From Planctomycetaceae bacterium (lineage in GTDB: Bacteria; Planctomycetota; Phycisphaerae; Tepidisphaerales; Tepidisphaeraceae): DNA of 64,000 bases. Below the pieces are notes generated by a model, which was not told where the DNA came from, searched no databases, and was given only the letters and a program-made list of their open reading frames with translations. Positions 18,816 to 27,966 of the stretch are shown piece after piece. The stretch lies in assembly GCA_027487775.1 (NCBI GenBank), contig JAIYCY010000007.1:62001-126000 (forward strand). Reading direction: 5' to 3'. Within the stretch, counting starts at the first letter, position 1. Each line of letters begins with the position of its first letter. The translations under genes were made by a program, and so were the position numbers.

Positions 18816-19460
18816 CTATCGGAAAGTAGACTCCGTTTCGCTGATCAGCCGTTTGACTCGAACGACGCCCCCGTCGACATCGGTGGTCTCGACTTCGACA
18901 AGGACCAAACTCCCGTCGACGACGCTTGAACCCCCAGGCGCATTCTTGCGAACTACACGAACACGCCGACTGACTTTGTCGGTGTCGCTTGCTCGATCGA
19001 TCGAGGCGGGGCCAGTCGGTCCTCGCGTCGTCGCGGAGCCGCTGCGTTCACTGTCATCGTCTTCATCGTCGCTCTCCGCGGTGGGGGCGTTGACATTCAG
19101 TGCGCTCTGAGCTTCGGTCAGGTTCAGCGCAGCGGAATCACCCGTGAGCGTGCGCGTAAGCGTCCGCGTGTCCAACGTATCGGCGTAGTCGTGGCGATCA
19201 TCGAGCGTTTGCGCGCCTTCACTGGGCAGCGCCAGAAGTTCTTCCAGCAATCGCTCAGAAGCGACGGCGGCGGTGCTGGCGTTCTGCGCGGCGCGCTGGT
19301 GTTGATAGCTGGCAGCCAACGCCCCCGCAATCGCGCTCGTGCTGACGGCAAGCACCACCGACGCGATCATGCACTCGGCCAATCCCAGCCCACGCGTCGA
19401 GACGGGGCGACGGGCACTCCATGTCTTTCGAGTCTTAGTAGTCGCGGAAGCGTTTTCCAC
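18816..19460 (-). CDS. GspI-like minor pseudopilin
   Basis: 214 residues from GTG 19460, chosen for the strong GGAGAAG upstream; this makes it overlap the previous gene by 26 bases. The prepilin motif STRGLGLAECMIASVVLAVS has Gly at -1 and Glu at +5. The mature part is Ser/Asp-rich (EDDDSERSGS) and ends in a beta domain (SLVLVEVETTDVDGGVVRVKRLIS). Order and size fit GspI/PilV. Confidence 0.82.
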   Translation of the reverse strand: MENASATTKTRKTWSARRPVSTRGLGLAECMIASVVLAVSTSAIAGALAASYQHQRAAQNASTAAVASERLLEELLALPSEGAQTLDDRHDYADTLDTRTLTRTLTGDSAALNLTEAQSALNVNAPTAESDDEDDDSERSGSATTRGPTGPASIDRASDTDKVSRRVRVVRKNAPGGSSVVDGSLVLVEVETTDVDGGVVRVKRLISETESTFR

Positions 19461-19941
19461 TTGAATCTTCTCCGACAAGGTTGGGCGCAAAACGACCAGT
19501 CGCCGGGTCGTAAAGCCAACCCGTCAGACCGTCGAACGATTCGCCGTCGAATGCACCGACACGAACATCGCTCAACCCATTCATCGGATTCGTTGGGAAA
19601 GAAGGCAAATAAGGCCCGAAGCGATAATCTTCTGTTTTCACCATGCTCGGGATGCCGTTCACGTCCGTAAATCGCGTGAAGATCATCACAAACTCCCCGC
19701 CACTTGGTGCCGGAGCGGACGGATAGAATTCACCCGGGTTGAGTCCGTTATGCTGCGCCTTGAAGAGCTCGATCTGCGTACGCACGCGACGCAGATCCTC
19801 CTTCATCGCGTTCTCCTTCGTCTGCACGCTTGCACTGGTGAAACGCGGCACCACGATCGCAGCCAGAATGCCAAGGATCGTGATGACGATCAGAAGTTCG
19901 ACAAGCGTAAAGGCGGGACGAAGGGTCTGAATTCGGTGCAT
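19435..19941 (-). CDS. Second GspG-like pseudopilin
   Basis: A 168-residue prepilin with the leader MHRIQTLRPAFTLVELLIVI. The N-terminal 55 residues match the major pseudopilin gene upstream almost residue for residue in pattern (GILAAIVVPRFTSASVQTKENAMKEDLRRVRTQ). The C-terminal half keeps the GspG order, with a FGPYLPSFPTNPMNG loop, but is longer. ATG 19941 has a GGGTCTGA stretch rather than a strong site. It is likely a paralogue produced by duplication of gspG. Confidence 0.9.
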   Translation of the reverse strand: MHRIQTLRPAFTLVELLIVITILGILAAIVVPRFTSASVQTKENAMKEDLRRVRTQIELFKAQHNGLNPGEFYPSAPAPSGGEFVMIFTRFTDVNGIPSMVKTEDYRFGPYLPSFPTNPMNGLSDVRVGAFDGESFDGLTGWLYDPATGRFAPNLVGEDSSGKRFRDY

Positions 19942-19965
19942 GGAAGACTCCTGGGTCGGGAATGG

Positions 19966-19998
19966 AAAACGCGCGGTCGACTATTCATCGACCGCGCG
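19966..19998 (-). terminator. Hairpin terminator or attenuator after gspG
   Basis: A perfect 11-bp stem (CGCGCGGTCGA at 19970-19980, partner at 19988-19998, 7-base loop). Read on the minus strand it is followed by TTTT. It separates the first pseudopilin from the rest of the cluster, so the first gene could be made in excess. Confidence 0.75.
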
Positions 19999-20071
19999 CG
20001 GTGGGTGCATGAGACGTCATTCATTTCCTGATCCGGGCGAATCTTTCGATCACGCCACGATCGAATCGACA

Positions 20072-20554
20072 TCACTCAGTGAAAACCGTTCCGTCGGCGG
20101 CGATACCAAAGATCTTGCCGAGCGGCGTGATCACGAAGCCGTCAGTATCTGCGGCGCCCGAGGCGTCACCAGGCTCGAGCTCTGTCGCAGCAACGAACAG
20201 GCCCGATCGCTGGGTCAACGGGTTCACAGGCGTGCTCTGCAGGTACGGTCCGAGGTTGCCACCGGTCGTTCCGTCCGGATTCGTCCGACCCGTCAGGTCG
20301 GTCCAGAAATCAGCCACATCGATGTCGCCGTCGTCATCCACGCCGGGCAGCTCATCGTTGTGCTGCAGCTTGTACAGCTCAACCTGGCTGCGCATGGTCT
20401 GGAGCAAACTCTTCAGCGAGTTGTTACGCGCATCGGTGCTGGCCGAGGTAAATTGCGGGATCACGATGGCGGCCAGAATGCCAAGGATGATCACGACGAT
20501 CAGAATTTCGACGAGCGTGAAACCACGCTTGGACGAGCGACGAACTGCGGACAT
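20072..20554 (-). CDS. gspG: Major pseudopilin GspG
   Basis: A 160-residue prepilin. ATG 20554 is set by a strong GGAGG. The leader MSAVRRSSKRGFTLVEILIV is a textbook type IV prepilin site: basic, Gly at -1, Phe at +1, Glu at +5. GspG features follow: KSLLQTMRSQVELYKLQHND, a GPYLQSTPVNPLTQRS loop, and Asp-rich DDDGDIDVADFW that may bind calcium, as known for GspG. It is the first gene of the cluster and is followed by a terminator. Confidence 0.93.
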   Translation of the reverse strand: MSAVRRSSKRGFTLVEILIVVIILGILAAIVIPQFTSASTDARNNSLKSLLQTMRSQVELYKLQHNDELPGVDDDGDIDVADFWTDLTGRTNPDGTTGGNLGPYLQSTPVNPLTQRSGLFVAATELEPGDASGAADTDGFVITPLGKIFGIAADGTVFTE

Positions 20555-20957
20555 GGTTGCCTCCGGGCAATGAACTCTTCTGCCGACTTTTATCGTTCCG
20601 GCTTCGGCCGGACGTTGGCATGCGTATCGGGCAGGTCCAAAGACCAAGCCCGTGAATGGCATCGGCGAATCTGACGACCCGCTTTGGCCCAAACCTCTTT
20701 GAATCGCCCGCCTGACACGTCACCCTCACGAGGGCAAACCAATCACGCGGACACGATGAGGTACAATTCGCTCCCCTCGCCCGGCAAATCGAATTCGCGT
20801 TTCCAGCACAGATTCAAGATCGTTATCGGCAGCACACGCGCTACACGAGCGCACAGACAACCTTCGCGATCCAGACCGATCACATCATCAGCGTCGAGTT
20901 ATCAAGACTTGGATTCTTTTCAGAATCCCAAAACGATCGCCCTGCAATCACATCAAG
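20555..20957. other. Intergenic region upstream of gspG
   Basis: About 400 bases holding the leader and presumably the promoter of the whole secretion cluster, but I cannot point to convincing -35 and -10 boxes. A hairpin GGATTCT-TTTC-AGAATCC lies at 20911-20928, 30 bases beyond the guaD stop, without a T tract, and may end guaD transcription. Confidence 0.4.
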
Positions 20958-21455
20958 TCAGTAATCCACGCGATCAACCTTCTTCGCCCACGCGTCAAAC
21001 ACCGCCCGCGCTTCGGGCAGCGCGATACGCTCCTGCTTCACGCGACGCGCCGACATCGGCTTACCTAACTGCTGATAGAATTCAGCATCATCGAATCCGA
21101 TCTCCGCAGCATCGGCAATGCTGTTGGCGTACACAATCCGATCGATCCGTGCCCAGTAAATCGCAGCCAAACACATCGGACACGGCTCGCTGCTGGCGTA
21201 AATCACGCAGCCGCTTAAATCAAAATCCGCCAACCGACGCCCCGCATCGCGAATCGCCTCCACCTCAGCATGGGCCGTCGGATCACATCGACACAACACG
21301 CGATTGTTCCCCTCACCCACCACAACACCGTCGCGCACCACCACCGCCCCAAAAGGCCCACCCTCGCCCGACTCCATCCCGAGTCGACTCAACTCAATCG
21401 CACGCAACAAAAACGCCCGATCGACCTCCAGATGCTTCGCGTCTGCTATCTCCAT
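20958..21455 (-). CDS. guaD: Guanine deaminase, cytidine-deaminase fold
   Basis: A 165-residue zinc hydrolase that should convert guanine to xanthine in purine salvage. The zinc site is DPTAHAEVEAIRDA (His, catalytic Glu) and SSEPCPMCLAAIYWAR (two Cys). Downstream features AAEIGFDDAEFYQQL and the C-terminal segment DAWAKK match the GuaD layout of Bacillus subtilis rather than tRNA adenosine deaminase. ATG 21455 has GGCGGA immediately upstream. It is transcribed divergently from the next gene. Confidence 0.88.
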   Translation of the reverse strand: MEIADAKHLEVDRAFLLRAIELSRLGMESGEGGPFGAVVVRDGVVVGEGNNRVLCRCDPTAHAEVEAIRDAGRRLADFDLSGCVIYASSEPCPMCLAAIYWARIDRIVYANSIADAAEIGFDDAEFYQQLGKPMSARRVKQERIALPEARAVFDAWAKKVDRVDY

Positions 21456-21537
21456 TCCGCCAATTGTATCCAGTTTCTCCCGCTTCTGACGATCCTTCGA
21501 CCGCAGTCGCACCCCGGAATGGTCGATACAACCGCTA

Positions 21538-23025
21538 ATGACCGGATTACTGTCATCATCAGAACCCTCGCCGACGCGCACCGGATCAATGTCCTCCCAT
21601 CTCACCGACGCCTCCGATGCACGCGACCCACGCAACTTCAACAGCACGGCGATGCGCGTCAGCATCCACGAGCCGGCGGCCCTCGGGTCGGGCCTGCTCC
21701 TTCTCGCCGCCTGTGCGATCTGCCGCGGAAGCTTTGACCCGCTCGCGATCCCGCTCCTCTTCATCAGTCTGCTCCTCGGCATTCGATCACTATTCGGGCG
21801 ACGCAAAGCCTTCAACACAGAAACGTCCTCGCGCGTGCTCGTTCTGGGCATCGGACTTCTGATCACACTCGGACTCCTGCTCGGCAGCGGACTTGCACCC
21901 GAACGAGATCCGTCGAACTTCCTCCGCCTTGCAATGCTCGCGCAGGCGGCCGTCGCGATACCCCTGAGCCGCGCGCGACCGATCCTCTCTGTCGTGCTCG
22001 TTTCGATCTGCTTTCTGCTCACCAGCGCACATGCCATCTTCATGCGCGATCTGCCCAGATGCGACGTCTGGATGTTCCAACAAGACGCCGCCGCATCACT
22101 TCTCGCACGCGACAACCCCTACGAAACACTCTATGTCAATCCTTATGGACCCAACACGCCCTTCTACGGACCCGGCGTCGTCAACGACGACCAAACACTC
22201 TCGGTCAGCTATCCCTATCCGCCCATGAGCGTGCTGGCCGTCACGCCCGGTCGATGGATCGGCGACGTGCGATGGGTGCTGGTCATCGCGCTGCTCTGGA
22301 CGGCTTGGCGCATGGTTCAAGCAAGACCCGACCGCCTCGGCGCACTCGCTGCCGTCGCGCTGCTTGTCGCACCGCAATCGCTCATGACCGTCCTCACAGG
22401 ATGGAACGAATCGATCGCGCTCCTGCCTGCCCTCATGTGGCTGATCGCGCTGTCACGCCGAAGCAAGCTCGCATGGATGTGGCTCGCGATCGCGATTTCG
22501 ATGAAGCAGTACATGGTGCTAGCCATACCGGCGGCGCTTCTGGTGATGTCATGGCGGGATGTCGTTCGCGCGATCGGCGCATCGATGCTCATCGCTATGC
22601 CGTTTGTCCTCTGGAACTTCGATGCATTCTGGCGATCGGTCGTCGAGTTCCACTTCATGCAAAGCTTCCGCGACGACGCACTGACACTGTCCGCCGCCAT
22701 CGTGCGCATGGGAGGGCCCGAATTGCCTGGCGTCGTCGGCTTGATCTGCTTCGGTCTCGTCGTCGGCTTCGCTGCGATGCGGCGACTGCGCGGACCGTCG
22801 CTCCTGGCCGCCTGTGTGGGTGTTGGATTGCTCGCGTTCTTTTCAGTCAATCGACAGGCGTTCGGAAACTACTACTTGCTCGTCGCTGGCCTGCTGCTCA
22901 TCGCACCCCTGATCGGCCCGACTTCGAATCTGAAGCGAACGATCCCGATCGATCGCTACGACGAACTCGATGACGATGTCCCCGAACCTGACAACATTCA
23001 CCGCACCAGCGCGACGGCGATCTGA
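21538..23025 (+). CDS. Multi-pass membrane protein, GT87/DUF2029-like mannosyltransferase candidate
   Basis: A 495-residue protein with about ten hydrophobic segments between residues 45 and 465. The loop after the fourth segment (RDLPRCDVWMFQQDAAASLLARDNPY) and the later SYPYPPMSVLAV fit the DUF2029/GT87 pattern, where an early periplasmic Asp is catalytic in polyprenyl-phosphomannose-dependent transferases. The start is uncertain: none of ATG 21538, 21589 or 21652 has a clear ribosome site. Its last 28 bases overlap the end of the convergent holB gene. Substrate unknown. Confidence 0.75.
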   Translation: MTGLLSSSEPSPTRTGSMSSHLTDASDARDPRNFNSTAMRVSIHEPAALGSGLLLLAACAICRGSFDPLAIPLLFISLLLGIRSLFGRRKAFNTETSSRVLVLGIGLLITLGLLLGSGLAPERDPSNFLRLAMLAQAAVAIPLSRARPILSVVLVSICFLLTSAHAIFMRDLPRCDVWMFQQDAAASLLARDNPYETLYVNPYGPNTPFYGPGVVNDDQTLSVSYPYPPMSVLAVTPGRWIGDVRWVLVIALLWTAWRMVQARPDRLGALAAVALLVAPQSLMTVLTGWNESIALLPALMWLIALSRRSKLAWMWLAIAISMKQYMVLAIPAALLVMSWRDVVRAIGASMLIAMPFVLWNFDAFWRSVVEFHFMQSFRDDALTLSAAIVRMGGPELPGVVGLICFGLVVGFAAMRRLRGPSLLAACVGVGLLAFFSVNRQAFGNYYLLVAGLLLIAPLIGPTSNLKRTIPIDRYDELDDDVPEPDNIHRTSATAI

Positions 23026-24020
23026 CGCAAGACTAGCGCAAATTGAACGTTGCCCAGCAAATCCGCCTCCGCCTGCCGAATCGCATCGATCTTCTGGCAG
23101 ATCGACTCACGCAGCCGATCATCCTCCACACGCACGAGCATCTTTCGCAAATGATCGGCGATCAGCGTGAGATAAATCGTCGCGCCGGTCCGCTGCAGAT
23201 TGTCCGTGCTGGCCTGCGCGTCGAGTTCGAGCTGCTTCTTGGAATACGTCTCTGAGCCTGCCTTCAAAAGCTCGAGCAGCGCATCGGCCTGCGTCGCACG
23301 CGGATCATCCATGAGCTTGGCGATGTTGCTGAATGTCATGGCCACGCCGTCGCGGGCAAACGAAATCGCGCGGCCGGGCGATCCGCCTGCGACTTGCACG
23401 CTGAGCCTCGCGAGCATCGACTCCACGCCCGCCCGAGCGACGATCCGCTCGGCGTCCTGGATCGAAAGATGCCGGAAGCGAACCGTCTGCGTGCGACTGC
23501 GAATCGTCGGCAACAAAATGCCCGCCGACTCTGAAAGCAAAATGATCAGCGACCGACCCGCAGGCTCTTCCAGCGTCTTGAGCAGCGCGTTCTGCGCCGC
23601 CGGATTCATGCGCTCGGCCTCCTCGAGCACAAAGACCTTTCCCCGGCCTGTCACACTCTTGCGACTCGCCGGCGCGACGACGAATTCACGAATCACATCA
23701 ATCGAAAGCTGCGTCGCCTTGTTCGCACCCTTGCCCTCCAAATCACGCACCAGCGATCGATGCACACGATGAAAATCCGGATGCGTCTCGGCCAAGATAT
23801 GACCCAGCGATTGATCCACACGCTCTGGATCACCCGGACGATCGGCGAGAAAAATCGAAGCCAATCGCGTGGCTGTCAGATATCGACCCACGCCCGCCGG
23901 ACCCGCAAAGATAAAGCCGTGCGGCAAACGATCCTCCGCCAGCGCGGCCGAGAGATACCCAACGGCGTCATGCTGACCCAGTACCGCTGCGAATCCGGGA
24001 TGAATGACCGCCGACTTCAC
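22998..24020 (-). CDS. holB: DNA polymerase III delta-prime subunit
   Basis: A 340-residue clamp-loader ATPase-fold protein. The N-terminus (LGQHDAVGYLSAALAEDRLPHGFIFAGPAGVGR) matches delta-prime. The P-loop is GPAGVGRY, with Arg where ATPases have Lys, so it probably does not bind or hydrolyse ATP, as in known delta-prime. The zinc cysteines seen in many relatives are missing. EEAERMNPAAQNALLKTLEEP is a typical box. It overlaps tmk by GTGA, an operon pairing common in bacteria. Confidence 0.88.
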   Translation of the reverse strand: MKSAVIHPGFAAVLGQHDAVGYLSAALAEDRLPHGFIFAGPAGVGRYLTATRLASIFLADRPGDPERVDQSLGHILAETHPDFHRVHRSLVRDLEGKGANKATQLSIDVIREFVVAPASRKSVTGRGKVFVLEEAERMNPAAQNALLKTLEEPAGRSLIILLSESAGILLPTIRSRTQTVRFRHLSIQDAERIVARAGVESMLARLSVQVAGGSPGRAISFARDGVAMTFSNIAKLMDDPRATQADALLELLKAGSETYSKKQLELDAQASTDNLQRTGATIYLTLIADHLRKMLVRVEDDRLRESICQKIDAIRQAEADLLGNVQFALVLRQIAVALVR

Positions 24021-24652
24021 GCCTTCGCCTCCGACATCTCCAGCAATGGCTCGACGTGCCGCCAGATGTCTTGATGCACCTGCTCGATCGTCCGATCCGC
24101 GTCGATGACGCGATAGGCGTCGGGCGTGGTTCTAGCCTGATTAAGAAAGTTCTGCCTGACACGCTGGTGATACTCGCTTGAGCGCTGCTCAATGCGGTCT
24201 TTGGCCCGCTTCACACGCGCGATCGATCGCTCAACCGGCATGTCGAGAATCAACGTCAGGTCCGGCCAACCACCGCCAAGTGCGATCCGGGCGGCCGTGC
24301 GAATCTCCGCCTCGGTCAGGCCGTCGCCACCCAGTTGATAACTCAGCGTGCTGCTGACAAATCGATCCGACAGAACGATCGCCCCACGCGAGAGCGCCGG
24401 CCCGATCACCTCGTGCCACATCTGCGCCCGTGCACTCATGTACAGCAGCATCTCACATCGAAATCCCATCTCGGTGTGATCTGGATTCAGCAGAATGTCC
24501 CGAATCAACTCGCCAACACGCGTCGTGCCAGGATCACGCACCAATAGCACATCACGACCCGAGGCCTCAAGCCGCTCACGCAAAAGCGAAATCTGCGTCG
24601 ACTTCCCGCACCCTTCCCCGCCATCAAAGACGATGAATCGACCGTCAGTCAT
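24017..24652 (-). CDS. tmk: Thymidylate kinase
   Basis: A 211-residue kinase making dTDP from dTMP. Walker A is DGGEGCGKSTQ (residues 10-20); the RDPGTTRVGE loop, DRFVSSTLSYQ and the lid region near ARVKRAKDRIEQRSSEYHQRV are all canonical. ATG 24652 has GGGAG upstream. The stop is shared with the holB start. Confidence 0.95.
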   Translation of the reverse strand: MTDGRFIVFDGGEGCGKSTQISLLRERLEASGRDVLLVRDPGTTRVGELIRDILLNPDHTEMGFRCEMLLYMSARAQMWHEVIGPALSRGAIVLSDRFVSSTLSYQLGGDGLTEAEIRTAARIALGGGWPDLTLILDMPVERSIARVKRAKDRIEQRSSEYHQRVRQNFLNQARTTPDAYRVIDADRTIEQVHQDIWRHVEPLLEMSEAKA

Positions 24653-24726
24653 CCCTTTGCTCCCATCCTGTTGTGCTCAAACGATGCATGTGAACGATTC
24701 AGAAATTACCTACGTTCCTGGACTGC

Positions 24727-26436
24727 TCAGACCACGAGCAGCCAGGCATCTTCCCCGCCATCGGGGCGATTGGTGATGTCCACGGTCGTCGATCCGACGG
24801 TGAAGCCCGCGAGGAAGCGACCACCGAGCAGGATGCTCCCGTCCGCCCGCAGCGCAGCGGCGTGGGTGAAGACGTCGTACTCGAATCGACCGTCGATCTG
24901 TTCGTCCGACTTAAGTCGAAGATTCGCCGAATATCGTGCAACGAAACTGCTGTAGGCGAATCCGCGATCGCGCTGGTTGCGGTCATTCAATCCGCTCTCG
25001 GGACTGCTCAGGAATCGACTGATCCCACCGCGCTGCAGCGTCAGATCAAGATTGCCATAGAAGCTGCCCGTGAGCACAACATCTCCCGAGGTGGGATCGA
25101 CATCGAGCGAAGTGACGGCCTCGTAACCGCTGCCGGGGAGTTGCTGGACGCGTGCTCCGTTCGGGCCGAAATCCGTCAGGAAGAGATCGGTCTTGTTCCC
25201 GCGATCGCCCGGCTCGTCACCGGCCTCTTCAAGTTCAACCGGCGATGAAGAGACGCCCGGCCCGGTGCGCACGCCGAGATCGGCATCACGCTGGAAGTAT
25301 CCGACAGTGTAGAGCCTTGTGCCGCTTGCGTTCCAAGCGACATCGCGAATCCCCTCGAATCGATCGATGCTGCCCTGAGCGAGGAGGTTGACGATTTTGC
25401 CGCGTGGGCTGAGGACGGCGGTGAACGCGTCGGTGCCCTCGCCGCCGGCGTCGAAAGTTCTGACGAATCGACCGGGATCGAGATCGGCAACTCCCGCAAA
25501 GGCTCCGCCGACTGCGATGTCACCATTCGCCGCGATGTCGATCGCATACGCGGCTTCGAGCAACTCACCCCGCGCGACATCCGACCCGAACGGCGCGAGC
25601 CACACGAGCTTGTCGTTCGTCGAGTACCGCGCGACAAACGCATCAGCACGACCCAGCGGATTAAAGACCTGCCGCGCACGACCGGGCTGAAGGTCCGCCT
25701 GACGCGAAAAGTAGCCCGCCGTGTACAAATCGCCGGCGGCGTCGATCTCGATGTCGTAGATGATGTCGTTAAAAGGCCCGCCGATCGTAAATGCATCGAT
25801 CGGCCCGCCGTCGGGGCTGAGTTTCAAAATGAAGCTGTCATAAAACTCGCCCGTCCCTTGAGCTCGAAACGTCTGATCGACGTCGCCTTGATTGAATCGG
25901 AAACTGCCCTTGAAAATGCCTGCGATATAAATGGTGCCGTCGGGTGCGAATTCGATATCGGTGATGGATTCACCCATGCCGTAATTCCGCGCGCTCACGC
26001 CGAAGATAAAAGGCTCCGAAGCACGAAGCGGACGCGTTGCAAAGTCGGCACGCGATCGACCGCCTTTGATTTCGTCGGCATCGCCTCCGAAAGTGATCAA
26101 CCAGTCGACAACCCCGTCGCGATCAAAGCCGCCGAGCCAGATATCACTATCGCCACGCGCGACAAACCGCCGGGGACCGCCAATGATCGGTTCGATCAGA
26201 TTGCTGTTGATGATCGTGTCAAAGAAAAGCCCTCCGGCGATGAAAGAACCGTCCGGCCGCGCGACGATCTCATCCACCGATTCGTAACCGACACCGGTCA
26301 GCGTCGCGGGGAGCAGGCCCGTAAAGGTCAACAGTCGACGTGACTCAAGCCGGTCGAACATCAACCCGCGCGCCGAAGCGCCTTTCGACCGGCGGGCGGG
26401 GAAGCTATCAACGCGATCCGTGCGTGTGGAATCCAT
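24727..26436 (-). CDS. Secreted SBBP-type beta-propeller protein
   Basis: About 569 residues from ATG 26436 (GTG 26466 is possible). Near the start is RGLMFDRLESRRLLTFTG, the LESRRLL motif seen at the N-terminus of many planctomycete exported proteins. The rest is built of repeated units of about 45-60 residues with IYIAGIFKG, LYTAGYFSR, DAFVARYS-type strands, as in SBBP (seven-bladed-propeller) repeats. No catalytic motif seen. It follows uvrC by about 50 bases. Function unknown; probably surface or periplasmic. Confidence 0.75.
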   Translation of the reverse strand: MDSTRTDRVDSFPARRSKGASARGLMFDRLESRRLLTFTGLLPATLTGVGYESVDEIVARPDGSFIAGGLFFDTIINSNLIEPIIGGPRRFVARGDSDIWLGGFDRDGVVDWLITFGGDADEIKGGRSRADFATRPLRASEPFIFGVSARNYGMGESITDIEFAPDGTIYIAGIFKGSFRFNQGDVDQTFRAQGTGEFYDSFILKLSPDGGPIDAFTIGGPFNDIIYDIEIDAAGDLYTAGYFSRQADLQPGRARQVFNPLGRADAFVARYSTNDKLVWLAPFGSDVARGELLEAAYAIDIAANGDIAVGGAFAGVADLDPGRFVRTFDAGGEGTDAFTAVLSPRGKIVNLLAQGSIDRFEGIRDVAWNASGTRLYTVGYFQRDADLGVRTGPGVSSSPVELEEAGDEPGDRGNKTDLFLTDFGPNGARVQQLPGSGYEAVTSLDVDPTSGDVVLTGSFYGNLDLTLQRGGISRFLSSPESGLNDRNQRDRGFAYSSFVARYSANLRLKSDEQIDGRFEYDVFTHAAALRADGSILLGGRFLAGFTVGSTTVDITNRPDGGEDAWLLVV

Positions 26437-26486
26437 ACCGAATAGGTTATCCGCAGACGCGATCACGTCGAGTCTCAGGGCTTGAT

Positions 26487-27896
26487 TCAGTTGGATTCCG
26501 GCGGAGGTTCCGGCTTCGGATCGGATGGCCGCACCTGCTTGAGCCTCCGCCTCGGCGCACGTCGACCGGCGGCGATGTCCTCGGCGAGTTGCTGCTTGCG
26601 GCGAAGAATGTGGTGATAGTGCTGCGCGAAGCGATGCGCCTCATCGCGCACATACTGAAGCAACTTCAATCCCGTGTTGTTCCTCGGCAGTTTCAACGGC
26701 TCGCCGCGACCCTGAACAAAAATCAACTCCTCCTGCTTGGCAAGACTCACCACCATCGGTGGACGTACCTCCATCAGCTTAAACGCATCCAATGCGGCAT
26801 TGAGCTGCCCGAGCCCGCCGTCGATGAGGATCAGCTCGGGGAACAACTCGCCACCCGTGCTGGCTTCACGATACCGCCGCGTCACAACCTCCTGCAGGCT
26901 GAGGTAATCATTGTTGCCCTGCCCGTGTCGAATCTTGAAGCGCTTGTAACCATTCTTAAACGGAACCCCGTCGATAAAACAGACAAGACTTCCCACCATC
27001 TCGCTGCCCTGCAAATGAGCGATATCAAATCCTTCGACCACGCGAGGCGGTGCTTCCAGTCCGAGCGCCTTTTGAAGCGCTTCAACGCCCTCCTGCGGAT
27101 CGGCCACGAAAGCCTCGGGCTGCCAGTAATGCTCATCGCCCTTCTCGGCACGCTTGCCCAGCGACTGCAACGCCTTGATCTCATCTCGCAATCGCGCCGC
27201 CGTCTCAAAGTCCAATCGCTCGGCAGCAGCGCTCATGTCACGCTGCATCTCGCGGAGAATCTGCTTCTGATCTCCATCCACGAAGCGAAGAAATCGATTG
27301 ATGTCAGCACGATACGCCTCCCGGGAGATCTTGTCGGCACACGGCGCAGTGCACTGGTTGATCGCATGCAACAAGCATGGTCGAAAGAACTTCTTCTTCT
27401 CATCCGATTCCAAAATCTCAAGATGACACGTGCGATACTTGAACGCACGCTGCATCAGCGTGACCGCCTCGCGCAGCTGTGCGACACTGGTGAACGGACC
27501 GAACAGTTTCGCGTTCTTGTCGTGAGGAACCCGGGTCACAAAGACGCCGGGATAATCATCCCCCATCGTCACCATCAGATAGGGAAAAGTCTTGTCATCG
27601 AGCAGACGCGCGTTGAACTTCGGCTGCACATCCTTGATGAGTCTATTCTCGATCAGCAGTGCCTCGACCTCAGAATCGGCATGAAGAATGTCGAACTCGA
27701 CCACCTCGTCGAGCAGACCCTGCTTTTTGAATTCGAGCTTGGTCGACGGAAGAAAATAACTGCTGACACGATCACGCAGACTCGCCGACTTTCCGATGTA
27801 GATCACCCGGCCTCGCTGGTCCTTCATCAGGTACACGCCCGGCGTCTTGGGCAACTCGCGGGCACGAGCCAGAAGATTCTCGATTCGAACAGACAT
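26487..27896 (-). CDS. uvrC: UvrC-like excinuclease subunit lacking the C-terminal helix-hairpin-helix part
   Basis: 469 residues from ATG 27896 (GGGGG upstream). The GIY-YIG domain at the start (PGVYLMKDQRGRVIYIGKSASLRDRVSSYF) makes the 3' incision. A CHLEILESDEKKKFFRPCLLHAINQCTAPC segment, a UVR helix pair, and an RNase-H-like domain with GFDIAHLQG and LILIDGGLGQLNAAL make up the rest. After RDEAHRFAQHYHHILRR the protein ends in a basic, Pro-rich tail, without the tandem helix-hairpin-helix seen in UvrC of about 600 residues. It is divergent from hisA, 70 bases apart. Confidence 0.9.
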   Translation of the reverse strand: MSVRIENLLARARELPKTPGVYLMKDQRGRVIYIGKSASLRDRVSSYFLPSTKLEFKKQGLLDEVVEFDILHADSEVEALLIENRLIKDVQPKFNARLLDDKTFPYLMVTMGDDYPGVFVTRVPHDKNAKLFGPFTSVAQLREAVTLMQRAFKYRTCHLEILESDEKKKFFRPCLLHAINQCTAPCADKISREAYRADINRFLRFVDGDQKQILREMQRDMSAAAERLDFETAARLRDEIKALQSLGKRAEKGDEHYWQPEAFVADPQEGVEALQKALGLEAPPRVVEGFDIAHLQGSEMVGSLVCFIDGVPFKNGYKRFKIRHGQGNNDYLSLQEVVTRRYREASTGGELFPELILIDGGLGQLNAALDAFKLMEVRPPMVVSLAKQEELIFVQGRGEPLKLPRNNTGLKLLQYVRDEAHRFAQHYHHILRRKQQLAEDIAAGRRAPRRRLKQVRPSDPKPEPPPESN

Positions 27897-27966
27897 TCGC
27901 CCCCATGTTAGCACGTCAGCTCCCGCTCTCGGCAAGGCGACGAATCTTTGCCATAATCGAGCGGCT

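Noticed and set aside
20684..21538. Plus-strand frame opposite guaD
   Set aside because: Pro/Ser/Arg-rich translation and no motif; guaD on the minus strand explains the region.
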